This document shows, one piece after another, positions 44,061 to 53,806 of a DNA stretch of 64,000 bases (position 1 is the stretch's first letter; each line of letters starts with the position of its first letter). Origin of the DNA: Mycobacterium bourgelatii (lineage in GTDB: Bacteria; Actinomycetota; Actinomycetes; Mycobacteriales; Mycobacteriaceae); contig NZ_BLKZ01000001.1 in assembly GCF_010723575.1 (NCBI RefSeq), positions 496,001-560,000 on the forward strand, in the 5' to 3' direction. The notes beneath the pieces are model-generated. The model searched no databases. It saw nothing but the letters and a program-made list of their open reading frames with translations, and was not told the DNA's origin. A program made the translations under genes and the position numbers.

Positions 44061-45275
44061 ATGACGACGATCCTGACGCGTAAGTCCCGGCGGGTGTGGG
44101 TCTACGTGGAGGGCATCGTGCTGCTGCTTCTCAGCGCGCTGGTTGTGACCTTGGTGTACTTGCAGTTCCGCGGCGACTTGACGCCGACGACCGAACTGAC
44201 CCTGGTGGCTCCGCGGGCGGGTCTGGTGATGGAGACGGGATCGAAGGTCACCTACAACGGGGTGGCCATCGGCAGGGTCGACAGCATCTCGGAAATGAAT
44301 GACAGCGGCACGCCGGCGGCGAAGCTGCTGTTGCATGTGGACCCGAGATACATCAAAGACATTCCCGCCAACGTGTTGGCCAACATCGAGGCGGCCACCC
44401 TGTTCGGCAACAAGTACGTTTCCCTGACCTCACCGGATCACCCTGACGCGCGACGAATTTCGTCGCAGGACACCATTGTGGTGGGGTCGGTGACCACCGA
44501 GTTCAACACGCTCTTCGAGACCGTAACCTCGCTCGCCGAGAAGGTGGATCCGATCGAGCTGAACGCCACGCTGTCGGCGCTCGCACAATCGATGGACGGT
44601 CTGGGCGCCAAGTTCGGTGAGTCACTGGTCAACGGGAATCAGATTCTCGCGCAGCTGAATCCGCGAGTTTCCCAAATCGGCTACGACGCACGCAGGTTCG
44701 CCGACCTCGCCGACATCTACACCCGTGCATCGCCGGATCTGTGGGACTTCCTGGCCAACGCCGTGAACACGGCGCGCACATTGACCAAGCAACAGCACGA
44801 CCTGGACGCCGCATTGCTGGCGGCGGTCGGCGTGGGCAAGACGGGTGAAGACATTTTCGCCCGAGGCGGGCCGTACCTGGTACGCGGGGCCGCCGACCTG
44901 GTACCCACGTCGGAATTGCTCGATGAGTACAGCCCCGAACTGTTCTGCTTGGTGCGCAACTTCCATGATGCCGCCCCGAAGGTCGGGAATGCGGCTGGCG
45001 GAAACGGCTATTCGCTGTCAGCGGCCGGATCGATCGTCGGTGCGCCGAACCCATATGTGTACCCGGACAACCTGCCGAGGGTAAACGCGCGCGGCGGCCC
45101 CGGCGGGCGGCCGGGTTGCTGGCAGACGATCACCCGGGATTTGTGGCCGGCTCCGTATCTGGTCATGGATACCGGCGCCAGCCTCGCGCCGTACAACCAC
45201 CTCGAACTCGGCCAGCCGTTGGTCATCGAATACGTCTGGGGACGCCAATTCGGGGAGAACACGATCAACCCATGA
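44061..45275 (+). CDS. mce2A: Mce2A, MlaD-domain Mce protein
   Basis: The 404-residue protein has one N-terminal membrane anchor (about residues 15-37: VEGIVLLLLSALVVTLVYL), an MlaD beta domain (VAPRAGLVMETGSKVTYNGV through FGNKYVSL), and a long helical region that in other Mce proteins forms the periplasmic needle. The start at 44061 is required by the anchor; an earlier in-frame start would be inside yrbE2B. Its stop overlaps the mce2B start (ATGA). Length matches Mce2A as recalled. Confidence 0.95.
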   Translation: MTTILTRKSRRVWVYVEGIVLLLLSALVVTLVYLQFRGDLTPTTELTLVAPRAGLVMETGSKVTYNGVAIGRVDSISEMNDSGTPAAKLLLHVDPRYIKDIPANVLANIEAATLFGNKYVSLTSPDHPDARRISSQDTIVVGSVTTEFNTLFETVTSLAEKVDPIELNATLSALAQSMDGLGAKFGESLVNGNQILAQLNPRVSQIGYDARRFADLADIYTRASPDLWDFLANAVNTARTLTKQQHDLDAALLAAVGVGKTGEDIFARGGPYLVRGAADLVPTSELLDEYSPELFCLVRNFHDAAPKVGNAAGGNGYSLSAAGSIVGAPNPYVYPDNLPRVNARGGPGGRPGCWQTITRDLWPAPYLVMDTGASLAPYNHLELGQPLVIEYVWGRQFGENTINP

Positions 45276-46303
45276 GAAGCACTGGTACAGCGGTACGACT
45301 CGCCGCCGCGTGGTTGGTGTTGGCGGTATTCACCGTGGTGATCATCGTCGTGTTCGGCCAGGTGCGCTTCGACCGCACCACCGGGTATTCCGCGGTGTTC
45401 AGTCATGCCAGCGGGCTCCGGCCCGGACAGTTCGTCCGCGCGGCAGGGGTGGAGGTCGGCAAGGTCTCCAAAGTGACTCTGATCGACGGCGACAAGCGCG
45501 TCTTGGTGGACTTCAAAGTGGAAAGCTCACTGAGTCTTGATCAGGGGACGACCGCATCGATCCGCTACCTCAACCTGATCGGTGACCGCTACTTGGAGCT
45601 CAAGCACGGCGACAGCGGCCGGCGGCTGCCTGCGGGTGGCACGATCCCGATCGAACACACTCAGCCCGCCTTGGATCTCGACGCACTGTTGGGCGGATTC
45701 CGGCCGCTGTTCAGGACGCTGGACTCGGACAAGGTCAATCGCATCGCCCAGTCGATCATCACCGTGTTCCAGGGCCAAGGGGCGACGATCAACGACATCC
45801 TCGACCAGACCGCGTCATTGAGTTCGACTCTGGCCAGTCGGGACCGGGCGATCGGCGAGGTCATCGAGAACCTGAACACGGTCCTGGCCACCGCGGTCAA
45901 GCATGAGAAGGATTTTGACCGAACTGTCGACAAACTGGACGTGCTGATCACCGGCCTGAAGAACCGGGCCGATCCGCTGGCCGCGGCGGTGGCGCACATC
46001 AGTGACGCCGCGGGCACCCTGGCCGACCTGCTCGCCGAAAACAGGCCAGCGCTGCACAGCACGTTTGACTACCTCGACGGCACCCTGCAGTCGATAATTC
46101 GCGATCTGCCCACCCTCGACGATGTATTGGAAAAACTGCCGGGTGCGTACCGGATCATCGGCCGTGCCGGGGGCACCTACGGCGACTTCTTCAACTTCTA
46201 CATCTGTGACATTTCCCTGAAAGTCAACGGATTACAGCCGGGTGGTCCGGTGCGCACCATCAAGCTCTTCGGTCAGCCCACCGGGAGGTGCACGCCGCAG
46301 TGA
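45272..46303 (+). CDS. mce2B: Mce2B, MlaD-domain Mce protein
   Basis: The 343-residue protein has a membrane anchor (LAAAWLVLAVFTVVIIVVF), the MlaD domain (SHASGLRPGQFVRAAGVEVG to YLNLIGDRYLELK), and an alpha-helical remainder with the typical SLSSTLASRDRAIGEVIENL heptads. It starts at the ATG at 45272 overlapping the mce2A stop, and its TGA overlaps the GTG of mce2C. It is expected to be one of six different subunits of a hexameric lipid tunnel. Confidence 0.94.
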   Translation: MRSTGTAVRLAAAWLVLAVFTVVIIVVFGQVRFDRTTGYSAVFSHASGLRPGQFVRAAGVEVGKVSKVTLIDGDKRVLVDFKVESSLSLDQGTTASIRYLNLIGDRYLELKHGDSGRRLPAGGTIPIEHTQPALDLDALLGGFRPLFRTLDSDKVNRIAQSIITVFQGQGATINDILDQTASLSSTLASRDRAIGEVIENLNTVLATAVKHEKDFDRTVDKLDVLITGLKNRADPLAAAVAHISDAAGTLADLLAENRPALHSTFDYLDGTLQSIIRDLPTLDDVLEKLPGAYRIIGRAGGTYGDFFNFYICDISLKVNGLQPGGPVRTIKLFGQPTGRCTPQ

Positions 46304-47853
46304 GAACCCTCCAGGAGTTCAACCGGGGCCGCGTCGGACTGATGGGTGTGTTGGTCACCCTGCTCGTTATCGGTGTGGGCCAAAGCTTCACCAGCGTGCC
46401 GATGCTGTTTGCCACTCCCGTCTATTACGCGGAGTTCACCGACACGGGCGGCATCAGCGCCGGCGACAAGGTGGAAATCGCCGGGGTCAACGTCGGATTG
46501 GTGCGCTCGACCGAAATCCACGGCAAGACGGTGCTGGTCGGGTTCACCCTGCCGGGACGGACGATCGGATCGCAGAGTCGTGCGGCGATCCGCACCGAAA
46601 CCATTCTCGGCCGCAAGAACATCGAGATCGAACCGCGCGGGTCGGAGCCGTTGCGGCCCAACGACTTCCTGCCGTTGTCACAAACCACGACGCCGTACCA
46701 GGTATACGACGCCTTCGTCGACGTCACTGACGCGGCAACGGGTTGGGACATCGATGCCGTGAAGCGTTCGCTGAAAATATTGTCGGAGACCCTCGATCAG
46801 ACCGCACCGCACCTGAGCGCGGCCCTCGACGGCGTCAAGGAGTTCTCCGAAGCCATCGGCCATCGGGGTGACCAGATCAAGCAACTGCTCGCCAGTGCCA
46901 ACAAAGTCGCACGCGTGCTCGGGGACCGCAGCGAGCAAGTCAATGGTGTGCTGGTCAACGCCGAGACCCTGTTGGTGGCCTTCAAACAACGCAGCCAAGC
47001 GTTGAAGATCTTGCTGAGCAACGTGACCGAGGTGTCGAACCAGGTGTCGGCTCTCATCTCGGAAAACCCAAATCTGACTCAGCTTCTCAAGGACCTCAGC
47101 ACGGTCAGCGACGAGCTGGTCAAACGCAAGAAGGAACTGGGGGAAGTGCTGGTGCTGTTCAGCAGATACACCGCATCGTTGACCGAAGCGGTTGCTTCCG
47201 GCCCGTACTTCAAGGCGATAGCGGTCAATCTGGCGCCGCACCAGATCATGCAGCCGTGGGTGGATGCGGCGTTCAAGAAACGGGGTATCGACCCCGAGAA
47301 CTTCTGGCGCAGCGCCGGACTGCCGGAATTCCGGTTCCCCGACCCCAATGGCGCCCGGTTCCCCAACGGTGCGCCGCCACCGCCGCCGAGGGTGCTGGAG
47401 GGCACACCGGATCATCCGTTGCCGGCTGTCCCGCCGGGATCGCCGTGTTCGTACACACCGGCCGCCGATGCCTTGCCCCGACCCGGAAACCCGTTGCCCT
47501 GTGCGATGGTTGACCAAGGCCCCTTCGGCCCGATATTCGGCGCGTTTCCAGCGCCGCTCGATGTCCAGACATCGCCGCCCAATCCCGATGGGCCACCGCC
47601 GTTGCCGGGTGTCCCGAGTGCGGGTCGGCCGGGCGAGGCACCACCGGATGCGCCGGGTACGCCGGTGCCGCTGCCATCCCACGCGCCTCCGGGTGCGCGA
47701 ACCGAACCGCTGGGTCCAGCGGCAGGCCTTGCGCCGGGACCACGGCCCGGTCCGGCGCCCGGTCCGGCGCCCGGCCAGGCACCGCCGGGACCCGGTCCGC
47801 AACTGCCGGCCCCGTTCATCACGCCGGATGGGACGGGGGGTAGTGGCCAGTGA
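46300..47853 (+). CDS. mce2C: Mce2C, Mce protein with proline-rich tail
   Basis: The 517-residue protein starts at the GTG at 46300, overlapping the mce2B stop. It has an anchor (VGLMGVLVTLLVIGVGQSF), an MlaD domain (DTGGISAGDKVEIAGVNVG), and a helical region to about residue 345. Beyond that come some 170 residues of extended, Pro/Gly-rich sequence with repeats such as GPAPGPAPGQ. The tail makes it somewhat longer than Mce2C of M. tuberculosis as recalled. Such tails may reach through the periplasm; that is inference. Confidence 0.93.
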   Translation: MRTLQEFNRGRVGLMGVLVTLLVIGVGQSFTSVPMLFATPVYYAEFTDTGGISAGDKVEIAGVNVGLVRSTEIHGKTVLVGFTLPGRTIGSQSRAAIRTETILGRKNIEIEPRGSEPLRPNDFLPLSQTTTPYQVYDAFVDVTDAATGWDIDAVKRSLKILSETLDQTAPHLSAALDGVKEFSEAIGHRGDQIKQLLASANKVARVLGDRSEQVNGVLVNAETLLVAFKQRSQALKILLSNVTEVSNQVSALISENPNLTQLLKDLSTVSDELVKRKKELGEVLVLFSRYTASLTEAVASGPYFKAIAVNLAPHQIMQPWVDAAFKKRGIDPENFWRSAGLPEFRFPDPNGARFPNGAPPPPPRVLEGTPDHPLPAVPPGSPCSYTPAADALPRPGNPLPCAMVDQGPFGPIFGAFPAPLDVQTSPPNPDGPPPLPGVPSAGRPGEAPPDAPGTPVPLPSHAPPGARTEPLGPAAGLAPGPRPGPAPGPAPGQAPPGPGPQLPAPFITPDGTGGSGQ

Positions 47854-49370
47854 GCACCATCTTCGACATTCGCAGTCTCCGACTGCCGAAAGTCTCCGCC
47901 AAGATGATTCTCGTCGCGGTCCTGGTGCTGGTGCTGTCCATGACCGCACTGGTTGTGGGGGTTCAGCTCTACCGAAAGCTCACCAACACATGGATTGTCG
48001 CGTATTTCTCGCAGACCCTTGCGCTCTACCCCGGCGACAAGGTGCAGATCATGGGGGTGCGGGTCGGCGCGGTCGACAAGATCGAGCCGGCGGGCGACCA
48101 GATGCGCGTCACGATGCACTACAGCAGCAAGTACAAGGTGCCGGCCAATGCCACCGCGTCGATCCTCAATCCCAGCCTGGTGGCCTCGCGCACCGTCCAG
48201 CTGTCGCCGCCGTACGACGGCGGACCCGTTTTGAAAAACGGCGCGGAGATACCGCTCGGCCGCACTCGGGTGCCCGTCGAGTGGGATGAGCTGCGGCAGT
48301 CGATCAACGACATTCTGCGGCAACTGGGTCCGACTCCGCAGCAGCCGCGGGGTCCGTTCGGCGACCTCATCGAAGCGGCCGGAGACAACCTGGACCGCAA
48401 GGGAAAACAAATCCACGACACGTTGAACAACTTGTCCGACGCGTTGACCGCACTGAACGAAGGCCGGGGGGACTTCTTCGCGATCACGCACAGCCTGGCT
48501 CAGTTCGTCAATGCCCTCTATCAGAACGACCAGCAATTCGTCGCGCTGAACGGCGACCTGGCCGAATTCACCGACTGGTTCACCAAATCCGACACCGATG
48601 TCGCCGAACTGATCAGTCGGGTCGACGGGGTGTTGGATACCGCGCGAAAGTTCGTGACTGACAACAGGTCCACGCTGACCCGCAGCGTCAACAACGTAGC
48701 CGGCGCGACGACCGAGTTGCTGCAGCCTGAGCCTCGTGACGGCCTGGAAACCGCCCTGCACGTGCTTCCCACTTTTGCCGCCAACTTCAACAACATCTAC
48801 TACCCGCTGCACAGCTCGCTGGTGGGCGTGTTCGAGTTCCCGAACTTCGCCAACCCAATCCAGTTCATCTGCAGCGCAATTCAGGCCGGCAGCCGCCAAG
48901 GCTATCAGGACTCTGCCGAGCTGTGCGCGCAATATCTGGCGCCGGTGCTGGATGCGATCAAGTTCAATTACCTGCCCTTCGGCGCAAACTTCGTCACTTC
49001 GGCGGCGACCCTGCCCAAGGAGGTGGCGTACTCCGAGGACCGGTTGCGCCCGCCGCCCGGGTACAAAGACACAACGGTGCCGGGAATCTTCTCGCGAGAC
49101 ACACCGTTTTCGCACCGAAACTCCGAACCTGGGTGGGTGGTCGCACCCGGGATGCAGGGCGTGCAGGTTCAGGCGGCAACGGCGAGCATGCTGACCCCGG
49201 AGTCGCTCAACGAGTTGATGGGCGGTCCCGACATCGCGCCGCCGCCCCCGGGCAACACTATGCCCGGATCGCCGAACGCCTATGACGAGACGAATCCGCT
49301 GCCGCCGCCGTGGTATCCGCAGCCGGCACCGCCGCCCGGCCCCGCCGTACCGGCAGGAGCAGGACGGTGA
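47850..49370 (+). CDS. mce2D: Mce2D, MlaD-domain Mce protein
   Basis: The 506-residue protein starts at a GTG overlapping the mce2C stop. It has an N-terminal anchor (MILVAVLVLVLSMTALVVGV), the MlaD domain (ALYPGDKVQIMGVRVGAVDK), a long helical part with NLSDALTALNEGRGDFFAIT, and a Pro-rich C-terminus (PPPWYPQPAPPPGP). Two Cys in FICSAIQAG and AELCAQYL could form a disulphide. Its stop overlaps the GTG of the lipoprotein subunit. Confidence 0.94.
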   Translation: MSTIFDIRSLRLPKVSAKMILVAVLVLVLSMTALVVGVQLYRKLTNTWIVAYFSQTLALYPGDKVQIMGVRVGAVDKIEPAGDQMRVTMHYSSKYKVPANATASILNPSLVASRTVQLSPPYDGGPVLKNGAEIPLGRTRVPVEWDELRQSINDILRQLGPTPQQPRGPFGDLIEAAGDNLDRKGKQIHDTLNNLSDALTALNEGRGDFFAITHSLAQFVNALYQNDQQFVALNGDLAEFTDWFTKSDTDVAELISRVDGVLDTARKFVTDNRSTLTRSVNNVAGATTELLQPEPRDGLETALHVLPTFAANFNNIYYPLHSSLVGVFEFPNFANPIQFICSAIQAGSRQGYQDSAELCAQYLAPVLDAIKFNYLPFGANFVTSAATLPKEVAYSEDRLRPPPGYKDTTVPGIFSRDTPFSHRNSEPGWVVAPGMQGVQVQAATASMLTPESLNELMGGPDIAPPPPGNTMPGSPNAYDETNPLPPPWYPQPAPPPGPAVPAGAGR

Positions 49371-50551
49371 GCGCGGTGCTGCGAAGCGCGATGAGCCGGG
49401 GTCGTCGCGCATTGCTGTTCGTGCTCGTCTTTTCGTTGGTTCCGGTGCTGCTGACGTCGTGCAACTGGCGTGGCATAGCCAACGTTCCGCTGCCCGTCGG
49501 CCGCGGCACAGGAGCGGACCGTATGACGATCTACGTCCAGATGCCCGACACGCTGGCGCTGAACACCAACAGCCGGGTCCGGGTCGCCGACGTCTGGGTC
49601 GGCACAGTGCGCAACATCGCCCTGAAGAGCGATCCCAACCTGAAAAAGTGGATGGCTATCCTGACGCTCGACCTCGATCCGACGGTCAAGCTTCCGGTGA
49701 ACACCGCCGCAAAGATCGGCCAGACCAGCCTGCTGGGCACTCAGCACGTCGAACTCGTCGTCCCGAAAGATCGGGCCCAGCGAGACTTGAAGAGTGGCGA
49801 CACCATCACGTTGAAGAACTCGTCGGCCTATCCCACCGTCGAACGGACATTGGCCAGTGTGGCGGTGATCCTCAACGGGGGCGGCATCCCGAACCTTGAA
49901 GTGATACAACGGGAAATCCTCGCCGTGCTGGACGGCCATGTCGACCACATACGCGAATTCCTCACGCGGCTGGACACTTTCGTCACAGAGCTGAACCGCC
50001 AAAGTGGCGGCATCACCCGCGCGATCGATTCGACCAACCAGCTGCTGGCCGCGATCGCCGACCGCAACGAGACCCTGGACAAGGTGCTGACCGAGATCCC
50101 GCCGTTGATCGAGCATTTCGCCGATACGCGAACCTTGTTCGCCGACGCCACCGAATCCTTGGGTCGGTTCAGCGATGTCGCCAACCAAGCGCTGGCCCAA
50201 TCCCGGGCGAATCTCTACCGGAACCTGCTGTCGCTGCAGCGGCCACTCAGGGAACTAGGCCGGGCCGCACCGTATGTGGTCGACGGCTTGCGGTTAGGTC
50301 TGACGGCGCCGTTCAACATCGATGGCGTGGACAAGGTGATCCGGGGCGACTTCATCAACATCTCGGCGGCGTTCGATCTCACGCTGTCCACCATCGACAA
50401 CACGACGCTGAGCGGGACCGGGTGGTCGGGGATGCTGCGGGCGCTCGAGCAGGCGTGGGGACGGGACCCGGAAACGATGATCCCCGACGTGCGCTACACG
50501 CCGAACCCGAACAACGCGCCGGGCGGCCCCCTGGTGGAGAGGGCTGAGTAA
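49367..50551 (+). CDS. lprL: Mce2E lipoprotein (LprL)
   Basis: The 394-residue protein starts at the GTG at 49367 that overlaps the mce2D stop. It has a lipoprotein signal (LLFVLVFSLVPVLLTSC) with the lipid-attachment Cys near residue 32, then the MlaD domain (TLALNTNSRVRVADVWVG) and helical needle region (QSGGITRAIDSTNQLLAAI). The E subunit of mce operons is regularly the lipoprotein. It is followed after 3 bp by mce2F. Confidence 0.94.
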   Translation: MSAVLRSAMSRGRRALLFVLVFSLVPVLLTSCNWRGIANVPLPVGRGTGADRMTIYVQMPDTLALNTNSRVRVADVWVGTVRNIALKSDPNLKKWMAILTLDLDPTVKLPVNTAAKIGQTSLLGTQHVELVVPKDRAQRDLKSGDTITLKNSSAYPTVERTLASVAVILNGGGIPNLEVIQREILAVLDGHVDHIREFLTRLDTFVTELNRQSGGITRAIDSTNQLLAAIADRNETLDKVLTEIPPLIEHFADTRTLFADATESLGRFSDVANQALAQSRANLYRNLLSLQRPLRELGRAAPYVVDGLRLGLTAPFNIDGVDKVIRGDFINISAAFDLTLSTIDNTTLSGTGWSGMLRALEQAWGRDPETMIPDVRYTPNPNNAPGGPLVERAE

Positions 50552-50554
50552 GGA

Positions 50555-52105
50555 ATGCTGACTCGCCTGATCAAGACCCAACTGGTCATCTTCGTCGTGC
50601 TCGCGCTGGCTGCAGTGGTCGTCTTGTGCTGGTACTTCCTGCGGGTGCCCAGCCTCGTCGGCATCGGCCGCTACACGCTGTACGTGGAACTGCGCCAATC
50701 GGGCGGCTTGTACCGGACCGCCAACGTCACCTACCGGGGCGTCACGATCGGCACGGTCACCGATGTCGAGCCACATGATCGCGGGGTGCGCGCGACGTTG
50801 AGTGTCGACTCGGGTTACCAGATCCCGGTCGACGCGTCAGCCAATGTGCATTCGGTATCTGCAGTCGGCGAGCAGTACATCGACCTCGTGTCGACCCACA
50901 AAGGCGGTCCCTACCTTCGCGACGGACAGACGATCACCAACAGCACCGTCCCCAGCCAGATCGGCCCCGCGCTCGACGCCGCCAATCGTGGTCTGGAAGT
51001 GCTGCCCAGGGACAAGGTCGGGATGCTGCTCAGCGAGACATCGCAGGCGGTGGGCGGCCTTGGGCCCGCGCTAAGGCGCCTGTTCGACGCCACCCAGGCG
51101 ATCGCCCGTGATTTCAGGGCCAACATGGACGAGATCGACGCACTCATCGTGCGTTCCGCACCGATCGTCGACAGCCAGGTCAACTCCGGTCAGGACATCG
51201 CTCGGTGGGCCGCGAACCTCAAGGAGTTGTCCGCGCAACTGGCCCAGCAGGATCCTGCGGTGCAACACATCCTGGCCAATGCGGCGCCGACCGCCGACGA
51301 GATCAACGGTGCGTTCGGCGACGTGCGGGAGGCGTTGCCGCAGACGCTGGCCAATCTCGAGGTCGTGCTGGACATGCTGAGGCGCTACCACAACGGCGTG
51401 GAGCAGGCGCTGGTGTTCCTGCCTCAGTCGGCTGCGATCGCTCAGTCGGTCACCTCGTCATTTCCTGGCCAGGCGTCGCTCGGCGTCGGCGCGCTGACGC
51501 TCAATTACCCGCCGCCGTGTCTTACCGGCTTCATGTCGGCATCGGAGTGGCGTGCGCCGGCCGACACCAGCCCCGCCCCGCTACCAAGTGGCACCTACTG
51601 CAAGATTCCGATGGATGCACAGAATGTGGTTCGCGGAGCGCGCAATTATCCGTGCGTGGACGTACCCGGCAAGCGGGCGGCGACCCCACGCGAGTGCCGC
51701 AGCAACGAGCCCTACGTGCCGCTGGGTACCAACCCCTGGTACGGGAACCCGGATCAGATCCTCACCTGTCCCGCCCCGGCCGCGCGCTGTGACCAACCGG
51801 TAAAGCCGGGTCAGGTGATTCCGGCACCGTCGGTCAACAACGGTCTCAACCCCGTGCCCGCCGATCGCTTGCCGGGCACCCCGCCACCGGTCAGCGACCC
51901 GTTGCAGCGTCCTGGCTCAGGCACGGTCAGATGCAACGGGCAGCAACCGAATCCGTGTGTCTACGTCCCGAGTCCGGGCCCTGCCGCGGTCTACGACGTA
52001 CAGAGCGGCGTAGTCGTCGGGCCTGATGGTGCGGTGTATTCCGTCCAGAACTCCGGTGATGTCGGCGACGACGGATGGAAGAAAATGCTGGGGCCGTCCA
52101 ACTAG
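50555..52105 (+). CDS. mce2F: Mce2F, MlaD-domain Mce protein
   Basis: The 516-residue last subunit has an anchor (TQLVIFVVLALAAVVVLCWY), an MlaD domain (QSGGLYRTANVTYRGVTIG to SVSAVGEQYIDLV), a helical region, and a Cys-containing C-terminal domain (PPCLTGFM, YPCVDVPG, CRSNEPYVPLGTNPWYG) that is characteristic of MceF. Length equals Mce2F as recalled. The operon ends here, 3 bp before the convergent TVP38-like gene, with no mam-type genes following. Confidence 0.95.
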   Translation: MLTRLIKTQLVIFVVLALAAVVVLCWYFLRVPSLVGIGRYTLYVELRQSGGLYRTANVTYRGVTIGTVTDVEPHDRGVRATLSVDSGYQIPVDASANVHSVSAVGEQYIDLVSTHKGGPYLRDGQTITNSTVPSQIGPALDAANRGLEVLPRDKVGMLLSETSQAVGGLGPALRRLFDATQAIARDFRANMDEIDALIVRSAPIVDSQVNSGQDIARWAANLKELSAQLAQQDPAVQHILANAAPTADEINGAFGDVREALPQTLANLEVVLDMLRRYHNGVEQALVFLPQSAAIAQSVTSSFPGQASLGVGALTLNYPPPCLTGFMSASEWRAPADTSPAPLPSGTYCKIPMDAQNVVRGARNYPCVDVPGKRAATPRECRSNEPYVPLGTNPWYGNPDQILTCPAPAARCDQPVKPGQVIPAPSVNNGLNPVPADRLPGTPPPVSDPLQRPGSGTVRCNGQQPNPCVYVPSPGPAAVYDVQSGVVVGPDGAVYSVQNSGDVGDDGWKKMLGPSN

Positions 52106-52108
52106 AAA

Positions 52109-52795
52109 TCAGCCGCTGTGCTCGCGCCAATGCCGGAATCCACGGTGTGCGGCGAAGGCCCCGATGACGGCGGTCACGCACCACACTCCTATGGCGACGA
52201 ACGCCAACGGTGCAGACAAGTCCCCGATCGAAGCGCCCAACGCCGTATAGACGAAGGCGCGCGGCGCCGACCCGATGAACGCACCGACGGCCATCTGCCA
52301 CAACGGAACTCCGAATGCTCCGAACATATAGGAGGCGAGCGCGTCGGATATGCCGGGGACGAACCGCTGCCCCACGACCGCCCACAGCCCGCGCCGTTCG
52401 ATCAGGGCGTCGACCCGGTCGGCGCGCTGCTGGCCCAGCAGGTTGCGCGCGCTTTTTCGGCCGGCCCGGCGGCCGGCGAGGCTGGCGGCCGTTGCCGAGC
52501 CCACCGTCGCGCCCAGCGTCACGAACGTGCCCAGGATGGGGCCGAACAGCAGGCCACTGCCCGCGGCCAGGAGTGGCCCTGGCACGAACAGTGCCCCGAG
52601 GATTGATGAGGCGACGACGTAGGTCACCGGCGCCATCGGACCCGTTGCCGCGATGAAGCGCCGCACCGCCTCGACGTCGATCACTCGGACGACGGCGACC
52701 AGGTAAAACAGCAGCACCAGAAAGCCGGCGAACACCGCGAGTCGCGCGATGTCGCGCCGCCGTGACGGGGGATCGGGTGAGATTTCGTCGACCAT
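52109..52795 (-). CDS. TVP38/DedA-family membrane protein
   Basis: The 228-residue SNARE-associated/TVP38 protein has about five helices and the paired family motifs FVPGPLLAAGSGLLFGPILG and GQRFVPGISDALASYMFGAF. DedA-family proteins are linked to lipid carrier recycling and membrane potential maintenance; the role of this subgroup is less clear. It converges on mce2F and is divergent from the methyltransferase gene. Confidence 0.85.
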   Translation of the reverse strand: MVDEISPDPPSRRRDIARLAVFAGFLVLLFYLVAVVRVIDVEAVRRFIAATGPMAPVTYVVASSILGALFVPGPLLAAGSGLLFGPILGTFVTLGATVGSATAASLAGRRAGRKSARNLLGQQRADRVDALIERRGLWAVVGQRFVPGISDALASYMFGAFGVPLWQMAVGAFIGSAPRAFVYTALGASIGDLSAPLAFVAIGVWCVTAVIGAFAAHRGFRHWREHSG

Positions 52796-52840
52796 GCTGT
52801 CCGCAATTGTTCCCGAGTCTCACGTAGGGTCGGCACTGGC

Positions 52841-53806
52841 ATGCCGGCCAAGTGGGAGGACATGGGCGTGGTAAGGACCGATGACGACAGTTGGGAGATC
52901 ACCGAAAGCGTGGGCGCCACGGCCCTGGGTGTGGCGGCCGCGCGCGCGGCGGAAACGGAAAGCGACTCTCCACTGGTGCGCGACCCGTTCGCGCGCGTGT
53001 TCCTGAATGCCGCTGGTGACGGGGTGTGGAACTGGTTCGCCGCACCCAAACTGCCGGACGAAATCCTCGCGGCCGAACCCCAGTTGCCTGTCCAGATGCA
53101 GTCGATGATGGGCTATATGGCCTCGCGCACAATGTTTTTCGACAACTTCTTCATCGAAGCCGCCCAGGTCGGCGTCCGCCAACACATCATCCTGGCCGCC
53201 GGATTGGACTCCCGCGCCTGGCGGTTGCCGTGGCCCGACACCGCTACGGTCTATGAGCTCGATCAGCCCAAGGTGCTGGAATTCAAGACTTCCACTCTGG
53301 CCGAGCATGGCGCCGAACCGACGTGTCACCGGGTCGGTGTGGCGGTAGACCTGCGTCAGGATTGGCCGACGGCTTTGCGGCAGGCCGGTTTTGATCCCTC
53401 GCAACCCAGCGCTTGGTCGGTCGAGGGTCTGCTGCCGTATTTGCCGGCGGCTGGCCAGGATTTGCTGTTCAACCGTATTGACGAGCTCAGCGCGGCGGGA
53501 AGCCGGGTCGCAGTGGAAGCCCCCGGACCCGGCTGGATGGACCCGGACGTTCGCGCCCGCCGCCGCGAGCGGATGGAGCGGCTGCGCAACTTGATGGCAG
53601 ATGTCGATCCGCAGCGCGAAATACCGAGAACCGACGAGCTGTGGTACTTCGAGGAGCGTGAAGACGTCGCCGACTGGCTGCGCCGGCACGGTTGGGACGT
53701 GAAAGCGACGCCCTCTCAAGAACTTATGTCCGGATATGGTCGCGGCATCCCGGACGGAATCGAAGACACCACGCCGCGCACCGTGTTCGTCTACGGCGCG
53801 CGCTAG
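52841..53806 (+). CDS. SAM-dependent methyltransferase (TIGR00027/LCMT-like)
   Basis: The 321-residue protein belongs to the mycobacterial class I methyltransferase group, with RTDDDSWEITESVGATAL at the start, the SAM loop IILAAGLDSRAWRLPW, and WSVEGLLPYLPAAGQDLLFN. The ATG at 52841 was retained; 52862 (MGVVRTDDDSW) is equally plausible because the family usually starts just before RTDDDSW. The natural substrates of this large family are unknown; O-methylation of a carboxylate or hydroxyl is the usual guess. Its stop overlaps the vapC stop by a few bases. Confidence 0.85.
   Translation: MPAKWEDMGVVRTDDDSWEITESVGATALGVAAARAAETESDSPLVRDPFARVFLNAAGDGVWNWFAAPKLPDEILAAEPQLPVQMQSMMGYMASRTMFFDNFFIEAAQVGVRQHIILAAGLDSRAWRLPWPDTATVYELDQPKVLEFKTSTLAEHGAEPTCHRVGVAVDLRQDWPTALRQAGFDPSQPSAWSVEGLLPYLPAAGQDLLFNRIDELSAAGSRVAVEAPGPGWMDPDVRARRRERMERLRNLMADVDPQREIPRTDELWYFEEREDVADWLRRHGWDVKATPSQELMSGYGRGIPDGIEDTTPRTVFVYGAR

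Noticed and set aside
47412..49412. 666-codon leftward open frame opposite mce2C/mce2D
   Set aside because: It is antisense to two clear Mce genes, rich in Arg/Arg-Gly runs, and matches no family; long antisense frames are usual at this GC content.
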